Of a DNA stretch of 64,000 bases, positions 1 to 10,643 are shown piece by piece (positions within the stretch are counted from its first letter, which is position 1; every line of letters starts with the position of its first letter). The stretch is from positions 372,001 through 436,000 of the forward strand of contig JBKBKB010000002.1 of NCBI GenBank assembly GCA_046294735.1, in the 5' to 3' direction. The position numbers and the translations under genes are program-made. The notes under the pieces are model-generated. The model made no database searches, had not been told where the DNA came from, and saw only the letters and a program-made list of their open reading frames with translations. The DNA comes from 34-65-8 sp046294735. GTDB lineage: Bacteria; Pseudomonadota; Alphaproteobacteria; Sphingomonadales; Sphingomonadaceae.

Positions 1-2
1 CC

Positions 3-957
3 GGAGCCTTCCCCGAACACCGCATTTTCCGCATCGATCACTATCTCGGCAAGGAAACCGTCCAGAACCTGCTGGCGCTGCGCTTTGCCAACCTGATGTT
101 CGAACCGCTGTGGAATGCGGCCCATATCGACCATGTCCAGATCACCGTCGCGGAAACGGTCGGACTGGAGGGCCGGGTGGCGTTCTACGACGATGCCGGG
201 GCGCTGCGCGACATGGTGCAGAATCACATGCTCCAGTTGCTGGCCCTGGTGGCGATGGAACCTCCGGGCCATTTTGACGCCACCGCGGTTCGCGATGAGA
301 AGGTCAAGGTGCTGCGATCCTTGCGCAAGGTTGGCGCTGCCCAGACCGTCACCGGCCAGTATCGCGCCGGGGCGATCAGCGGGCAGGCCGTGCCTGGCTA
401 CGACGAAGAACTGGGCAAGGATTCGGACACCGAAACTTTTGTCGCGATCAAGGCCCATGTCGACAACTGGCGCTGGAAGGGCGTGCCGTTCTATCTGCGG
501 ACCGGCAAGCGCCTGCCCAGGCGGGTGACGGAAATCGTCATCCAGTTCCGCTGCGTGCCGCATTCGATCTTTGCCGGTAAAGGCGCGACGATGCAGCCCA
601 ACCGGCTGGTGATCGGGATCCAGCCAGAAGAAAACATCACCCTGTCGCTGATGGCCAAGGTGCCGGGGCTGGACCGCGAAGGAATCCGCCTGCGGCAGGT
701 GCCGCTCAATATCGCGATGGCCGATGCCTTCAGCGGGGCAGTGCGGCGGATTGCCTACGAACGGCTGCTGCTCGATCTGGTCGAGGGCGACCAGACCCTG
801 TTCGTCCGCCGCGACGAGGTCGAGGCGCAGTGGGAGTGGATCGACGCGATCCGCGCCCAGTGGGAAAGTGAGGGGCAGGAACCCAAAACCTATACCGCTG
901 GCAGCTGGGGCCCGAGCGCCGCGATTGCACTGGCAGAGCGCGATGGGGTGACATGGC

Positions 958-965
<8 letters not shown>
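3..965 (+). CDS. zwf: glucose-6-phosphate dehydrogenase, C-terminal part (5' truncated by window edge)
   Basis: Oxidises glucose-6-phosphate to 6-phosphogluconolactone with NAD(P)+, the entry step of the Entner-Doudoroff and pentose phosphate routes; cytosolic. The frame is open from the first base and begins inside the substrate-binding region: RIDHYLGKE is encoded at 30-56, followed by the LRFAN and EPLWN motifs typical of the family. The visible 320 residues are about the last two thirds of a ~490-residue enzyme, so the true start lies upstream of the window. The stop overlaps the edd start by 8 bases, indicating translational coupling in one operon. Family assignment is very secure. Confidence 0.97.
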
Positions 966-2772
<1,807 letters not shown>

Positions 2773-2776
2773 AACG

Positions 2777-3394
2777 ATGAACGCAATCGACACCCTGATG
2801 CGCATTGCGCCGGTGATCCCGGTGATCGTGATCGACGAGGTTGAACACGCCGTGCCCTTGGCCGCGGCGCTGGTTGCAGGCGGGCTGCGGGTGCTCGAGG
2901 TGACGCTGCGCACCGAAGCCGCGCTGCCCGCCATCACGGCGATGAAGCAGGTTCCGGGCGCCATCGTTGGCGCGGGCACCGTCACCAACCCGCGCGAGCT
3001 TGACGCCGCGCTGGCAGCGGGGAGCGAATTCATCGTCTCTCCCGGCCTCACCGAACCGCTGGGCAAGGCGGCGATTGCCAGCGGTGTGCCGTTCCTGCCC
3101 GGGATCGCCAATGCGGGCGACATCATGCGCGGGCTCGATCTGGGGCTGAACCGGTTCAAGTTCTTCCCGGCAATGGCAGCGGGTGGCCTGCCCGCGCTGA
3201 AAGCCCTGGCTGCTCCGTTCGGGCAATGCCGGTTCTGCCCGACCGGCGGAATCGGGCCGGACAACGCGGCGGAATGGCTGGCGTTCGATTCGGTCCTGTG
3301 CGTCGGCGGAAGCTGGGTCTCTCCCAAGGGCACGCCCGACAAGCCTGCGATCGAACAGCTTGCCCGCGATGCCATGGCGCTGGGCGCGCGTTAA
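2777..3394 (+). CDS. eda: KDPG/KHG aldolase
   Basis: Splits KDPG to pyruvate and glyceraldehyde-3-phosphate, the last dedicated Entner-Doudoroff step. The protein has 205 residues, normal for the class I KDPG aldolase trimer. The Schiff-base lysine is K128 in NRFKFFPAMAAGG, and the active-site strands EVTLRT (near 41) and GAGTV (near 65) are present. I chose the ATG at 2777, 4 bases after the edd stop, because it begins directly with the family N-terminus (MNAIDTLMRIAPVIPVI); an in-frame extension reaches back to 2639 but lies inside edd. Neither pgl nor glk lies downstream of it, although they accompany these genes in some bacteria. Confidence 0.96.
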   Translation: MNAIDTLMRIAPVIPVIVIDEVEHAVPLAAALVAGGLRVLEVTLRTEAALPAITAMKQVPGAIVGAGTVTNPRELDAALAAGSEFIVSPGLTEPLGKAAIASGVPFLPGIANAGDIMRGLDLGLNRFKFFPAMAAGGLPALKALAAPFGQCRFCPTGGIGPDNAAEWLAFDSVLCVGGSWVSPKGTPDKPAIEQLARDAMALGAR

Positions 3395-3465
3395 CGGTTC
3401 CCCCAGCATCGTGCCGCTATGGGATGCAACGGAGGCTGTGCTGGCGCAAAGGGCGCAATTCCAGC

Positions 3466-4173
3466 ATGATGGCGTTTATGGACCCGATGCTCAAATGGAT
3501 TGGCGGCGCGACCGCTGCAATCGTGCTGGCGCTGGGCACCGCTACGGTGGCCGGCAGCGCCTTCAGCGCAACCGAACCGGCCGAACAAGCCTCGCTGGCT
3601 GAGGCGATCCCGGTTGATGCCCAGCAGGTAGCTGCGGCCGCGCCCGGTCAGGTAGACGCCACCAGCGCCCCGCAGCCCACTGCCGTCCAGGAAGTGGCCA
3701 AACCGGCTGACGAACGGTTCGTGATCAAGCGGGTGCTGCCGATCAAGGGCCCGATCAAGTACGGCGAGTGGCACTGGGACGAGGAAGGTGTGCCGGATGG
3801 CCCGCTGGTCATGACGGTCGATCTCGAAGCACGGGTCATCTCCGTGTTCCGCGGCGGATACGAAATCGGCGCAGCGGCGGTGCTTCTCGGCACGCAGGAT
3901 CACCCCACTCCCCTTGGCACTTTCCCGATCCTGCAGAAAAAGCGCCACAATATTTCGTCGATCTACAATGTTCCCATGCCCTACACCATGCGGCTGACCT
4001 GGGATGGCATCGCGATCCATGCCTCCGAGGTCGAGAACGGCTATGCCAGCCACGGCTGCATCGGCACACCCGAAGGCTTTGCCGCCAAGCTGTTCGCCAT
4101 TGTCCAGAAGGGCGACAAGGTGATCATCACCCGCGGCAAGCAGATCGGCGTGGGCGACCCGATCATATCCTGA
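3466..4173 (+). CDS. L,D-transpeptidase family protein (YkuD domain)
   Basis: Probable envelope enzyme that makes 3-3 peptidoglycan cross-links or attaches proteins to peptidoglycan. The 235-residue protein has an N-terminal hydrophobic segment at about residues 9-34 (signal peptide or anchor), an Ala/Pro/Gln-rich linker to about residue 80, then a YkuD domain. The catalytic signature HASEVENGYASHGCIG is complete, with the nucleophile at about C198. Starts at 3466, 3469 and 3478 are all possible; a purine-rich AAAGGG lies about 13 bases before 3466. It follows eda by 71 bases and may have its own promoter. It is convergent with tilS, one base separating the stops. Confidence 0.88.
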   Translation: MMAFMDPMLKWIGGATAAIVLALGTATVAGSAFSATEPAEQASLAEAIPVDAQQVAAAAPGQVDATSAPQPTAVQEVAKPADERFVIKRVLPIKGPIKYGEWHWDEEGVPDGPLVMTVDLEARVISVFRGGYEIGAAAVLLGTQDHPTPLGTFPILQKKRHNISSIYNVPMPYTMRLTWDGIAIHASEVENGYASHGCIGTPEGFAAKLFAIVQKGDKVIITRGKQIGVGDPIIS

Positions 4174-4174
4174 G

Positions 4175-5155
4175 CTAACCGGTCTTCCGGGGGTTTTCAG
4201 AGGTAAACACCCACATCTGTTCGCCCGCAAGATCGCGCGGGTGGCCGGCAATGCCGCCGATGTTGCAGCGCTGCCTGCGCAGCAGGGAGCACGCCATCTG
4301 CGCCGCCTCGCCCGCATCGAGCGACCCGCCCAGCGCCCGTGCCACGGACTGGATCACCCCGATGCGGAGTAGATTCGGACCCGGCAACTCCGTTCGAAAA
4401 GCGGCGTAGGAAAAGCCATTGCCTTCGGGCATCACACATTCCGTCCATTCCCGCTCCACCGCAAACGCCAGCACGCCTTCCGCATCCGCGAGCAGGGCGG
4501 CGCTCCGCGCGAACCCTGAAGTCTCGATCCAGTCGGCATCAGCCAGAGCCTGGCGTACCCGAACCCGGTCGAACTGCGGATCGGCGTTGGAGGGGTCTTC
4601 CACAAACGGCACCGCGCAAGCACGGGCCAGTGCCCCCAGCTCCGCCCGGCGCCAGCCGAGCAAGGGGCGCAGCAAGGGACGGTCACCGCCGGGAACACGG
4701 GTTCTGGCCCGGATGCCGGCCAGCCCCATCAGACCGCTTCCCCGGTTGAGCCGCATAACCAGCGTTTCGGCCTGGTCATCCATCTGGTGTGCGGTGAGCA
4801 GCGCTTCGAGCCCGCGCTTCTCCAGCCAGCCCTCCAGCGCCGAATAGCGGGCGGCGCGGGCGCGGTGCTGGAGGTTCCCCGCCTCAACTTCTACTCTAAG
4901 CGTCCGGTGCGGGACTGCCAAACCGGCACAGACCCGCCCGACCAGTGCCGCTTCGGCCCCGCTTTCAAGCCGCAGTCCATGGTCAACCGTGGCCGCTTCG
5001 ATCTGGCCCGGAAGCGCCGCATGAGCCAGCAGCAGCATTGCCATGCTGTCCGGCCCGCCCGACACAGCCAGCCCCAGCCGACCACTTCCCGACCAGAGCC
5101 GGCCGAGATCGGTCCGGAACCGGCTGGCTAATGCGGGATCGACGTCGCTATCAAT
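4175..5155 (-). CDS. tilS: tRNA(Ile)-lysidine synthase; start codon unresolved
   Basis: Attaches lysine to C34 of the CAU-anticodon isoleucine tRNA so that it reads AUA; ATP-dependent and normally essential. The PP-loop signature SGGPDSMA and TVDHGLR are clear. The first canonical start in frame is GTG at 5065, but it sits immediately before SGGPDS and would remove the strand GRLGLAV that precedes the loop in the family. The frame stays open upstream to 5161 and encodes about 30 plausible N-terminal residues, with no ATG, GTG or TTG. The best candidate there is ATT at 5155, overlapping the TGA stop of cpoB, which would suggest translational coupling. Coordinates use that ATT (326 residues). 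Function is secure, the start is not. Confidence 0.85.
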   Translation of the reverse strand: MDSDVDPALASRFRTDLGRLWSGSGRLGLAVSGGPDSMAMLLLAHAALPGQIEAATVDHGLRLESGAEAALVGRVCAGLAVPHRTLRVEVEAGNLQHRARAARYSALEGWLEKRGLEALLTAHQMDDQAETLVMRLNRGSGLMGLAGIRARTRVPGGDRPLLRPLLGWRRAELGALARACAVPFVEDPSNADPQFDRVRVRQALADADWIETSGFARSAALLADAEGVLAFAVEREWTECVMPEGNGFSYAAFRTELPGPNLLRIGVIQSVARALGGSLDAGEAAQMACSLLRRQRCNIGGIAGHPRDLAGEQMWVFTSENPRKTG

Positions 5156-6113
5156 TGCACTTCACCTTCTTCCGGTTGGCCTCGTACTGGCTGGCCAGCC
5201 GCCCGGTCGCGAGCGCGGGATAGTTCTCGGCAAATTCTGCCAGAGCAATACAGGCCCGGTTCGTATCATTGAGTGCAATCATGGCGTCCGCCAGCAGCAG
5301 CAGACTGTCCCCCGCCCGGGCACCGTTCTTGTCCGCCTGATAGTTGCGCAGGAACCAGGTCGCCGCATCGCGCGGCTTGCCATCGTCGAGGAACGCCCGG
5401 CCCAAAAGATTGCGGCCGAACGAAATGCGCGCGTGGCGGGGATATTTCTCCACGAACAACGCGAGCTGCTGCTGCGCTTCAGGGTAGAACTTGGCATCCC
5501 ACAACCGGAAGCCGTAAGTGTATTCATCGTCGCCGGCGTCGGCGGTCTGCGGCTTGGCGATCGCCTGCACCGCTGCCAGGCGCTGCGCCGAGGGACCGGT
5601 CGCGGCGGGCGGGGTCGCCGGGCGGGTGGCCGGTGTTGCGTTGGCGGGGTTGGTTGCAGCAGGCAATGTGGCTGCGGGAGTGGCAGGTGCCGGAAGCGCC
5701 GCAGTGGGGGTGGCCGGTGCCGCTACGCCTTCCAGTGCCGCCAGTCGCCCCTGGATCTGGGCCAGCGAGTTGGTGTTCTGCTCGGTTTGCGCGGTCAGGG
5801 CCTGCATCTGTGCTTCAAGCCCGTCGAGCCGGATCAGGATGTCGGTGACTGCGGTGGTGCTTGGCGTGGACGGACCAGGGGCGGCTGCGGAGCCGGTAGC
5901 AATTTCGGGCTCGAAGAACCGGCCCCCGCCCCCGGGAAAGACCTGCCGCTGCAGCGCACGCACTTCTGCTTCGAGCTTGCGAATGCGCGCTTCGGCGGAT
6001 TCCTGCGCTACTGCGGGCACTGTACCCAGGCCGGTGGCCAGCACCGCCAGGGCACCGATCATGGCACCGATCATGGCACGGCTGCTGCGGGTAATCCTGC
6101 CGGGGGTGTACAT
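5151..6113 (-). CDS. cpoB: CpoB/YbgF-like periplasmic coiled-coil and TPR protein
   Basis: Homologue of the Tol-Pal-associated protein CpoB (YbgF), which links outer-membrane constriction to peptidoglycan synthesis at division. The 320 residues show a signal peptide (about 14-36, cleavage near AVAQE), a coiled coil starting SAEARIRKLEAEVRALQRQ, a second coiled-coil stretch near 90-130, an Ala/Pro/Thr-rich linker at about 130-180, and C-terminal tetratricopeptide repeats near 190-310 (YTYGFRLWDAKFYPEAQQQL and following). Elsewhere this gene commonly follows tolB-pal and precedes tilS; here only the cpoB-tilS order is retained. The upstream neighbour is the RodZ-like gene, 183 bases away. Confidence 0.85.
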   Translation of the reverse strand: MYTPGRITRSSRAMIGAMIGALAVLATGLGTVPAVAQESAEARIRKLEAEVRALQRQVFPGGGGRFFEPEIATGSAAAPGPSTPSTTAVTDILIRLDGLEAQMQALTAQTEQNTNSLAQIQGRLAALEGVAAPATPTAALPAPATPAATLPAATNPANATPATRPATPPAATGPSAQRLAAVQAIAKPQTADAGDDEYTYGFRLWDAKFYPEAQQQLALFVEKYPRHARISFGRNLLGRAFLDDGKPRDAATWFLRNYQADKNGARAGDSLLLLADAMIALNDTNRACIALAEFAENYPALATGRLASQYEANRKKVKCN

Positions 6114-6272
6114 GTCGTGTCTCGCTCCTCAACCACTGTCGTCCGCGGGTATGCGGCGGCGGTGCCAACGCAAGCTGAACGACCTCGTTTTCTGTGCCGA
6201 AACGGGGCAGTCCTGTCGAGCCGCAAACCGGCCAAATCGGGGGAAAGTGCGATAGTAAGCCGCGATCAGGTG

Positions 6273-6308
6273 GCCAGATCAGCTGGAGGGGCCAGATCAG
6301 CTGGAGGG
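6273..6308. repeat. perfect tandem duplication of an 18-bp unit at the 3' end of the RodZ-like gene
   Basis: The unit GCCAGATCAGCTGGAGGG occurs at 6273-6290 and again at 6291-6308 without mismatch. The second copy holds the last codons and TGA stop of the RodZ-like gene (stop at 6297-6299 on the minus strand), and the first copy repeats that stop just downstream. The protein end is unaffected. It looks like a recent slippage duplication; no function is implied. Confidence 0.9.
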
Positions 6309-7097
6309 GGGCGTGCGCGCCAACAAGGCCTCGGCCGATACCGGCACATCCTTCACCACCCGTTCCGTCTCCGATAGCTTGGGCACCGGTTTGCCGCCCA
6401 CAGTAATCCGAAGCGCATTGGGCCGCCCGGTCCAGACCTGCGGGCCTTCGGCATCAACCGGCACGACGTAGCGTTCGTTAAGCGCCATCTGCTTCTGCAT
6501 CAGCTGCGCCCCGCTGGCATCGTAGAACTTGACCCAGACTTCGTCCTCCAGCGCTGTGAACACCACCTGGCCTGCTGCCATTGCCCCGGGGGTCGCTCGC
6601 GCTTCGCCCCCTTCGGACCCCTCGGGCACCTCTGGAGCCTCGGGCGCGGGAGCCTCCAGCGGAGCTGGGCCGGTGCCGGGCGCCCAGAAAGTGCGGAAAA
6701 AAGCGAACCCACCCGCCAGCAGAACCACTGCCGCCAGTGCACTGAGCCAGGCCAGGGTGCGCGACGGCACACGCGCCGGATCACCCGGCTCATAGCGCGG
6801 GGTGACCGTGCGTTCAGGGCCGGACTGCCCCAGTTCGGCGCGCAGCTGGGCCGCGATGCCCTTCTCGTCCAGACCCAGCGCCTTGGCATAAGTGCGGGAG
6901 AAACCGAGCGCATAGGTGCGTGATGGCAGGCTGGCGAAATCACCCCGCTCGATGGTTTCGATATGGCGCTGGGGAATGCGGGTTTCAGCCGCGATCTGCT
7001 CCACCGTAATCCCGGCCGCCTCACGCGCGCGGCGCAGGCGCTGGCCAGTGTTGTCCAGCGGCAGCTGGTCTGTCGGCAGTTCCGAATCCTCGATCAT
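6297..7097 (-). CDS. RodZ-like helix-turn-helix membrane protein
   Basis: 266 residues with the RodZ layout: an N-terminal cytoplasmic helix-turn-helix (about 16-85, GQRLRRAREAAGITVEQIA and the following recognition helix), one transmembrane helix at about 113-137 (TLAWLSALAAVVLLAGG), an acidic Pro/Ala/Glu linker, and a periplasmic DUF4115-type domain from about 172. RodZ links MreB to the cell-wall elongation machinery; some relatives act as regulators, so I give no symbol. The start ATG at 7097 is the first good one. ptsP lies 123 bases upstream in the same direction. A possible -35 TTGACA on the minus strand at 7162-7157 lies upstream, but I see no convincing -10. Confidence 0.85.
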   Translation of the reverse strand: MIEDSELPTDQLPLDNTGQRLRRAREAAGITVEQIAAETRIPQRHIETIERGDFASLPSRTYALGFSRTYAKALGLDEKGIAAQLRAELGQSGPERTVTPRYEPGDPARVPSRTLAWLSALAAVVLLAGGFAFFRTFWAPGTGPAPLEAPAPEAPEVPEGSEGGEARATPGAMAAGQVVFTALEDEVWVKFYDASGAQLMQKQMALNERYVVPVDAEGPQVWTGRPNALRITVGGKPVPKLSETERVVKDVPVSAEALLARTPPSS

Positions 7098-7220
7098 TGC
7101 GACCCTATCGCGAAGGTTTTTTTATCTGTCGTGACAAGACGGTCTCGCACCGGCCGTGTCAAGCACATGCCGACAGTTGGAGCCCCGTTTCGGCCAAGGC
7201 GGTGGAACCCCTGACCCGGT

Positions 7221-9491
7221 TCAGTCATGGTCGATCCCGCGCTCGCTCGCCCAGTGCGACAGTGCGGCCCGCAGGTCCGGCGGCGGCGCGGCCAGCCAAC
7301 CGTTCATGGCTTGTGTGATTTCAGCCAGATCAACCTTGCGGACAAGTTCCTTGATCGGGCCGACCGCGGCCGGCGTGATCGACAGCCGCCGGTAGCCGAT
7401 CCCCATCAGCGCCAGCGCTTCCAGGCGCCGCCCGCCCATCTCTCCGCACACCGCCAGATCGACCCCTTGCCCGAGCACGGTCTGGCTGATCCGCCGCAGG
7501 AACCGCAGGATCGCGGGGCTGAGCCAGTCATACCGTTCGGCCAGCTGGGGGTTGGCCCGGTCGGCCGCGAACAGGAACTGGGTGAGATCATTGGTCCCGA
7601 CCGAAAGAAACGACAGCTTCGGCATCAGCAGATCGAGCACTTCAGCCAGTGCTGGCACTTCCAGCATCGCCCCGAACCGGATCGCTTCCGGCAGCACCTT
7701 GCGGTGCTGGCGCTGGAACCGCAACTGTTCGTCAAACACCGCCTTGGCCGCGTCGAATTCCCACGGTTCGGATACCATCGGGAACATCACGTGCAGGGTG
7801 CGGCCCGCCGCCGCTTCCAGCAACGCGCGCGCCTGCGCCTTGAGCAAGCCCTCCCGCTCCAGCGCCAGCCGCAGCGCGCGCCAGCCCATCGCCGGGTTCT
7901 CGTCGCTGGCTGCCGATTCCTGCCGCAGATAAGGCACCGCCTTGTCACCGCCGATGTCGACCGTGCGGAAGATCACCGGCTTGTCGCCCGCTGCCTCCAG
8001 CACGTCGCGGTAGAGCCGGGTCTGACGGTCGCGCTGCGGCAGGGTTGCCGAAACGAGGAACTGGAACTCGGTCCGGAACAGGCCAACCCCGTCCGCGCCG
8101 GTCAGTTGCAGCGCGCTCATGTCGTCACGCAGCCCGGCGTTCATCATCACCTGGATCCGGGTGCCGCAGCGGGTGAACGGCTCGACATCGCGCATCGCGG
8201 CATAGAGCGCCTGGCGTTCGCGTGACCTGGCGAACCTTCCGCCGAACGCCTCCACCATCGGCGCGGACGGACGGATGGTGGCGGTGCCCTTGTCAGCATC
8301 AAGCAATACGGCATCGCCTTCGCGCACCGTCCCGCGCAGGCCGCGGATCCGGCCCAGCACCGGAACTCCCATCGCTCGGGCCACGATCACGACATGGGCA
8401 GTGAGCGATCCTTCCTCCAGGATCACCCCTTTCAGCCGCCGCCGATCATATTCGAGCAGCTCGGCCGGGCCCAGGTTCTTCGCAACAAGAATGGTGTCCT
8501 TACGCAATCCCTGGCTGGCCGCCGTGGCCATCTGGCCGCTGACAATGCGGAGCAGCCGGTTCGACAAATCCTCCAGATCGTGCATTCGGTCTGCCAGCAA
8601 GGGATCGTCGATTTCCCGCATCCGCATTCGGGTGCGCTGCTGGACCCGCTCGATCGCGGCTTCCGCCGTCAGGCCGGAATCGATCGCCTCGTTGATCCGC
8701 CGCGCCCAGCCTTCGTCGTAGGCGAACATCTTGTAGGTCTCGAGCACTTCCTCATGCTCCCCCCCGCCGCCGAACTCGGCCTGGCTGGCCATGGCCTCGA
8801 TCTGTACGCGCATGCGGTCGAAGGCGCGGAACACCCGCTGGCGCTCGGCCTCGGTGTCCTCTGCCATGACCTGTTCGATCATGACCCGCGGCTGGTGGTA
8901 GACCGCCACCCCGGTGGCAAGTCCCTTGACCAGCGGCAGGCCGGTCACGGTCTGCGGCTCGGTGCTGAGCTGAGAGGCGCCGAACGCGTCTTCGCCGTCG
9001 ATCAGTTCGGCATTGGCGATCATCTCGGAGAGCACCATCGCGGTGGTCTGCAGCGCCTCGATCTCAACATCCTCGTAGCGGCGCGGCTCGACATGCTGGA
9101 CGCACAGCGTGCCGACCGCGCGTTCGCGATAGACGATCGGCACCCCGGCAAAGGAATGGAACTTGTCTTCGCCAGTTTCCGGGCGGTACTGGAAATCTGG
9201 ATGCGCCTTGGCTTCGGCCAGGTTGAGCGTTTCGATATTGGCGGCAATCGTGCCGGTCAGGCCTTCGCCGATCGCCATCCGAGTGACATGGACCGCGCTC
9301 TGGTTCAGCCCACGCGTGGCGAACAGTTCCAGCATGCCTTCGCGCAGGAGGTAGATCGAGCAGACCTCGCTGTCGAAACTCTCACCGATGATTTCCACCA
9401 CCCGATCGAGCTTGGACTGCGCCGACAGGCGCGAGGCCATGACCTCGTGCATCCTTGTCAGGATGGTGCGTGCGGCTGTAGCGGCTCCCAT
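7221..9491 (-). CDS. ptsP: phosphoenolpyruvate-protein phosphotransferase PtsP (enzyme I-Ntr)
   Basis: First enzyme of the nitrogen phosphotransferase system: takes phosphate from PEP and passes it to NPr. The 756 residues begin with a GAF domain (about 20-160, SKLDRVVEIIGESFDSEVCS), which distinguishes PtsP from PtsI. The PEP-utiliser N domain, swivelling His domain and TIM-barrel follow. The phosphorylated histidine is about H366 in GSLTAHVVIVARAMG, and the barrel signature with the catalytic Cys (AVCGEMGGR) is near the C-terminus. Through GAF it may sense nitrogen or second messengers (family knowledge). Other PTS-Ntr genes are not in the window. Confidence 0.95.
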   Translation of the reverse strand: MGAATAARTILTRMHEVMASRLSAQSKLDRVVEIIGESFDSEVCSIYLLREGMLELFATRGLNQSAVHVTRMAIGEGLTGTIAANIETLNLAEAKAHPDFQYRPETGEDKFHSFAGVPIVYRERAVGTLCVQHVEPRRYEDVEIEALQTTAMVLSEMIANAELIDGEDAFGASQLSTEPQTVTGLPLVKGLATGVAVYHQPRVMIEQVMAEDTEAERQRVFRAFDRMRVQIEAMASQAEFGGGGEHEEVLETYKMFAYDEGWARRINEAIDSGLTAEAAIERVQQRTRMRMREIDDPLLADRMHDLEDLSNRLLRIVSGQMATAASQGLRKDTILVAKNLGPAELLEYDRRRLKGVILEEGSLTAHVVIVARAMGVPVLGRIRGLRGTVREGDAVLLDADKGTATIRPSAPMVEAFGGRFARSRERQALYAAMRDVEPFTRCGTRIQVMMNAGLRDDMSALQLTGADGVGLFRTEFQFLVSATLPQRDRQTRLYRDVLEAAGDKPVIFRTVDIGGDKAVPYLRQESAASDENPAMGWRALRLALEREGLLKAQARALLEAAAGRTLHVMFPMVSEPWEFDAAKAVFDEQLRFQRQHRKVLPEAIRFGAMLEVPALAEVLDLLMPKLSFLSVGTNDLTQFLFAADRANPQLAERYDWLSPAILRFLRRISQTVLGQGVDLAVCGEMGGRRLEALALMGIGYRRLSITPAAVGPIKELVRKVDLAEITQAMNGWLAAPPPDLRAALSHWASERGIDHD

Positions 9492-9545
9492 GAAGACCGC
9501 TATAGCACAGGCAGGGTCATGCGAAACTGTTCTGTCGGGAATGGC

Positions 9546-9713
9546 TCAGATCGTGGAAAGCTCTTCCTTGATACGGAGCTTCTGCTTCTTGATCGCCTGA
9601 ATCGTCGCCGCATCCGGGGCCGGCCGGTTCAGCTCTTCACGCAAGCGCGCTTCGAGGCCAGCATGCTTGCTGTGCAAGGCTTTGGTGTGTCCGGGTTCTT
9701 GGGTCGATTCCAT
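9546..9713 (-). CDS. YdcH family small protein (DUF465)
   Basis: 55-residue charged helical protein of the YdcH/DUF465 family. The conserved core is HAGLEARLREELNRPAPD followed by IQAIKKQKLRIKEEL, predicted to form a two-helix hairpin. I chose ATG 9713 because AGGAG lies about 8 bases upstream on that strand and the family N-terminus starts there; a longer frame reaches 9782 without a ribosome site. Function of the family is unknown. It is divergent from a second YdcH family gene at 9866. Confidence 0.85.
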   Translation of the reverse strand: MESTQEPGHTKALHSKHAGLEARLREELNRPAPDAATIQAIKKQKLRIKEELSTI

Positions 9714-9865
9714 CAGGCTCTCCTTCCATGGGTTGATCCCTGGAGCGACTCGCCCGGGCGGACGAGCCGCTGTCAGTATCAAACCATACCAATTGCCGCT
9801 TGCGAACCCCTAAAGGGTGCCTAAACGGCAGAAGCACGCCTGGGTGCGATGGATAGGGGCAAGCG

Positions 9866-10063
9866 GTGACCGAAGAGGAATTGCGCAAACGGCTGGCCAT
9901 GCTGCGGATCGAACACCGCGATCTGGATGCCGCCATCAACGCGCTGACTGCTGCCGGATCGACCGACCAGCTCCAGATCGCCCGGTTGAAGAAGCGCAAG
10001 CTGATGCTGCGTGACCAGATCGCCCTGATCGAAGACCAACTGATCCCTGACATTATTGCTTGA
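9866..10063 (+). CDS. YdcH family small protein (DUF465), paralogue
   Basis: 65 residues, GTG start. The pattern LRKRLAMLRIEHRDLDAAI followed by IARLKKRKLMLRDQIALIE is the YdcH two-helix fold with the typical LKKRKL-LRDQI end. It sits head-to-head with the other YdcH gene (9713), 152 bases between the starts, so both may share one regulatory region. The family has no established biochemical role. Confidence 0.85.
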   Translation: MTEEELRKRLAMLRIEHRDLDAAINALTAAGSTDQLQIARLKKRKLMLRDQIALIEDQLIPDIIA

Positions 10064-10167
10064 GACCGCCCCTGGTGTCCCACTGCGGGACGGGCGATAA
10101 CTTGCTCCTTAACGCAGTCACGGCGGTCTGGCCAAAGCCAGCATCGGGCCGTAGCGCAGGCGATGGA

Positions 10168-10635
10168 ATGGGGAAGCCAAGCTACATCAGCGAGCCGATC
10201 ATCGAATCGCTCTACAGCGAAGCGCTGGTGCTGGCCGACGAGGTCCGCACGGTATTCGACCTGCGCCCGGTGTCTGGACCCGATTACGATGGTGACCGGC
10301 TGCGTCTGGCGATGTCGATCGAAGGACTGCGGACCACCACCCGGATCATGCACGTACTGGCCTGGCTGCTCAACCAGCGCGCCTACCTAAGCGGCGACAT
10401 GACCGATTTCCAGCTGCGCCGCCACGGCGTGCTGCCCGCCGACCGCGCGTCCGATCCGGACAACCTGGCGGTGCTGGAATCCGCGACCTGCGAACTGATC
10501 GCGGCGACCGAAGCGCTGCACCGGCGCGTGTCGCGGCTCGATGCCGCCTGGCGCGAAGGCTTTTCCGCCCAGCCTTCGGCCGTGCTGCAACTGCGCGAGC
10601 GGCTGGGCCGCGAACTGCAGGTGGTCAGCCGCTAG
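10168..10635 (+). CDS. DUF1465 family protein
   Basis: 155-residue soluble protein matching the alphaproteobacterial DUF1465 family, seen in the N-terminal block ISEPIIESLYSEALVLADEVR and the central LSIEGLRTTTRIMHVLAWLLNQRA-like stretch (here SIEGLRTTTRIMHVLAWLL). Family members have been discussed as regulators in Caulobacter-type bacteria, but I assign no function. Start ATG 10168 fits the family N-terminus; another ATG at 10163 is out of frame. It follows the second YdcH gene by about 100 bases and is convergent with glpK. Confidence 0.8.
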   Translation: MGKPSYISEPIIESLYSEALVLADEVRTVFDLRPVSGPDYDGDRLRLAMSIEGLRTTTRIMHVLAWLLNQRAYLSGDMTDFQLRRHGVLPADRASDPDNLAVLESATCELIAATEALHRRVSRLDAAWREGFSAQPSAVLQLRERLGRELQVVSR

Positions 10636-10643
10636 AGCGCCGG

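Noticed and set aside
5043..6377. 444-codon plus-strand frame opposite cpoB
   Set aside because: Gly/Arg-rich translation of the opposite strand of the Ala/Pro/Thr linker of CpoB; not a real protein.
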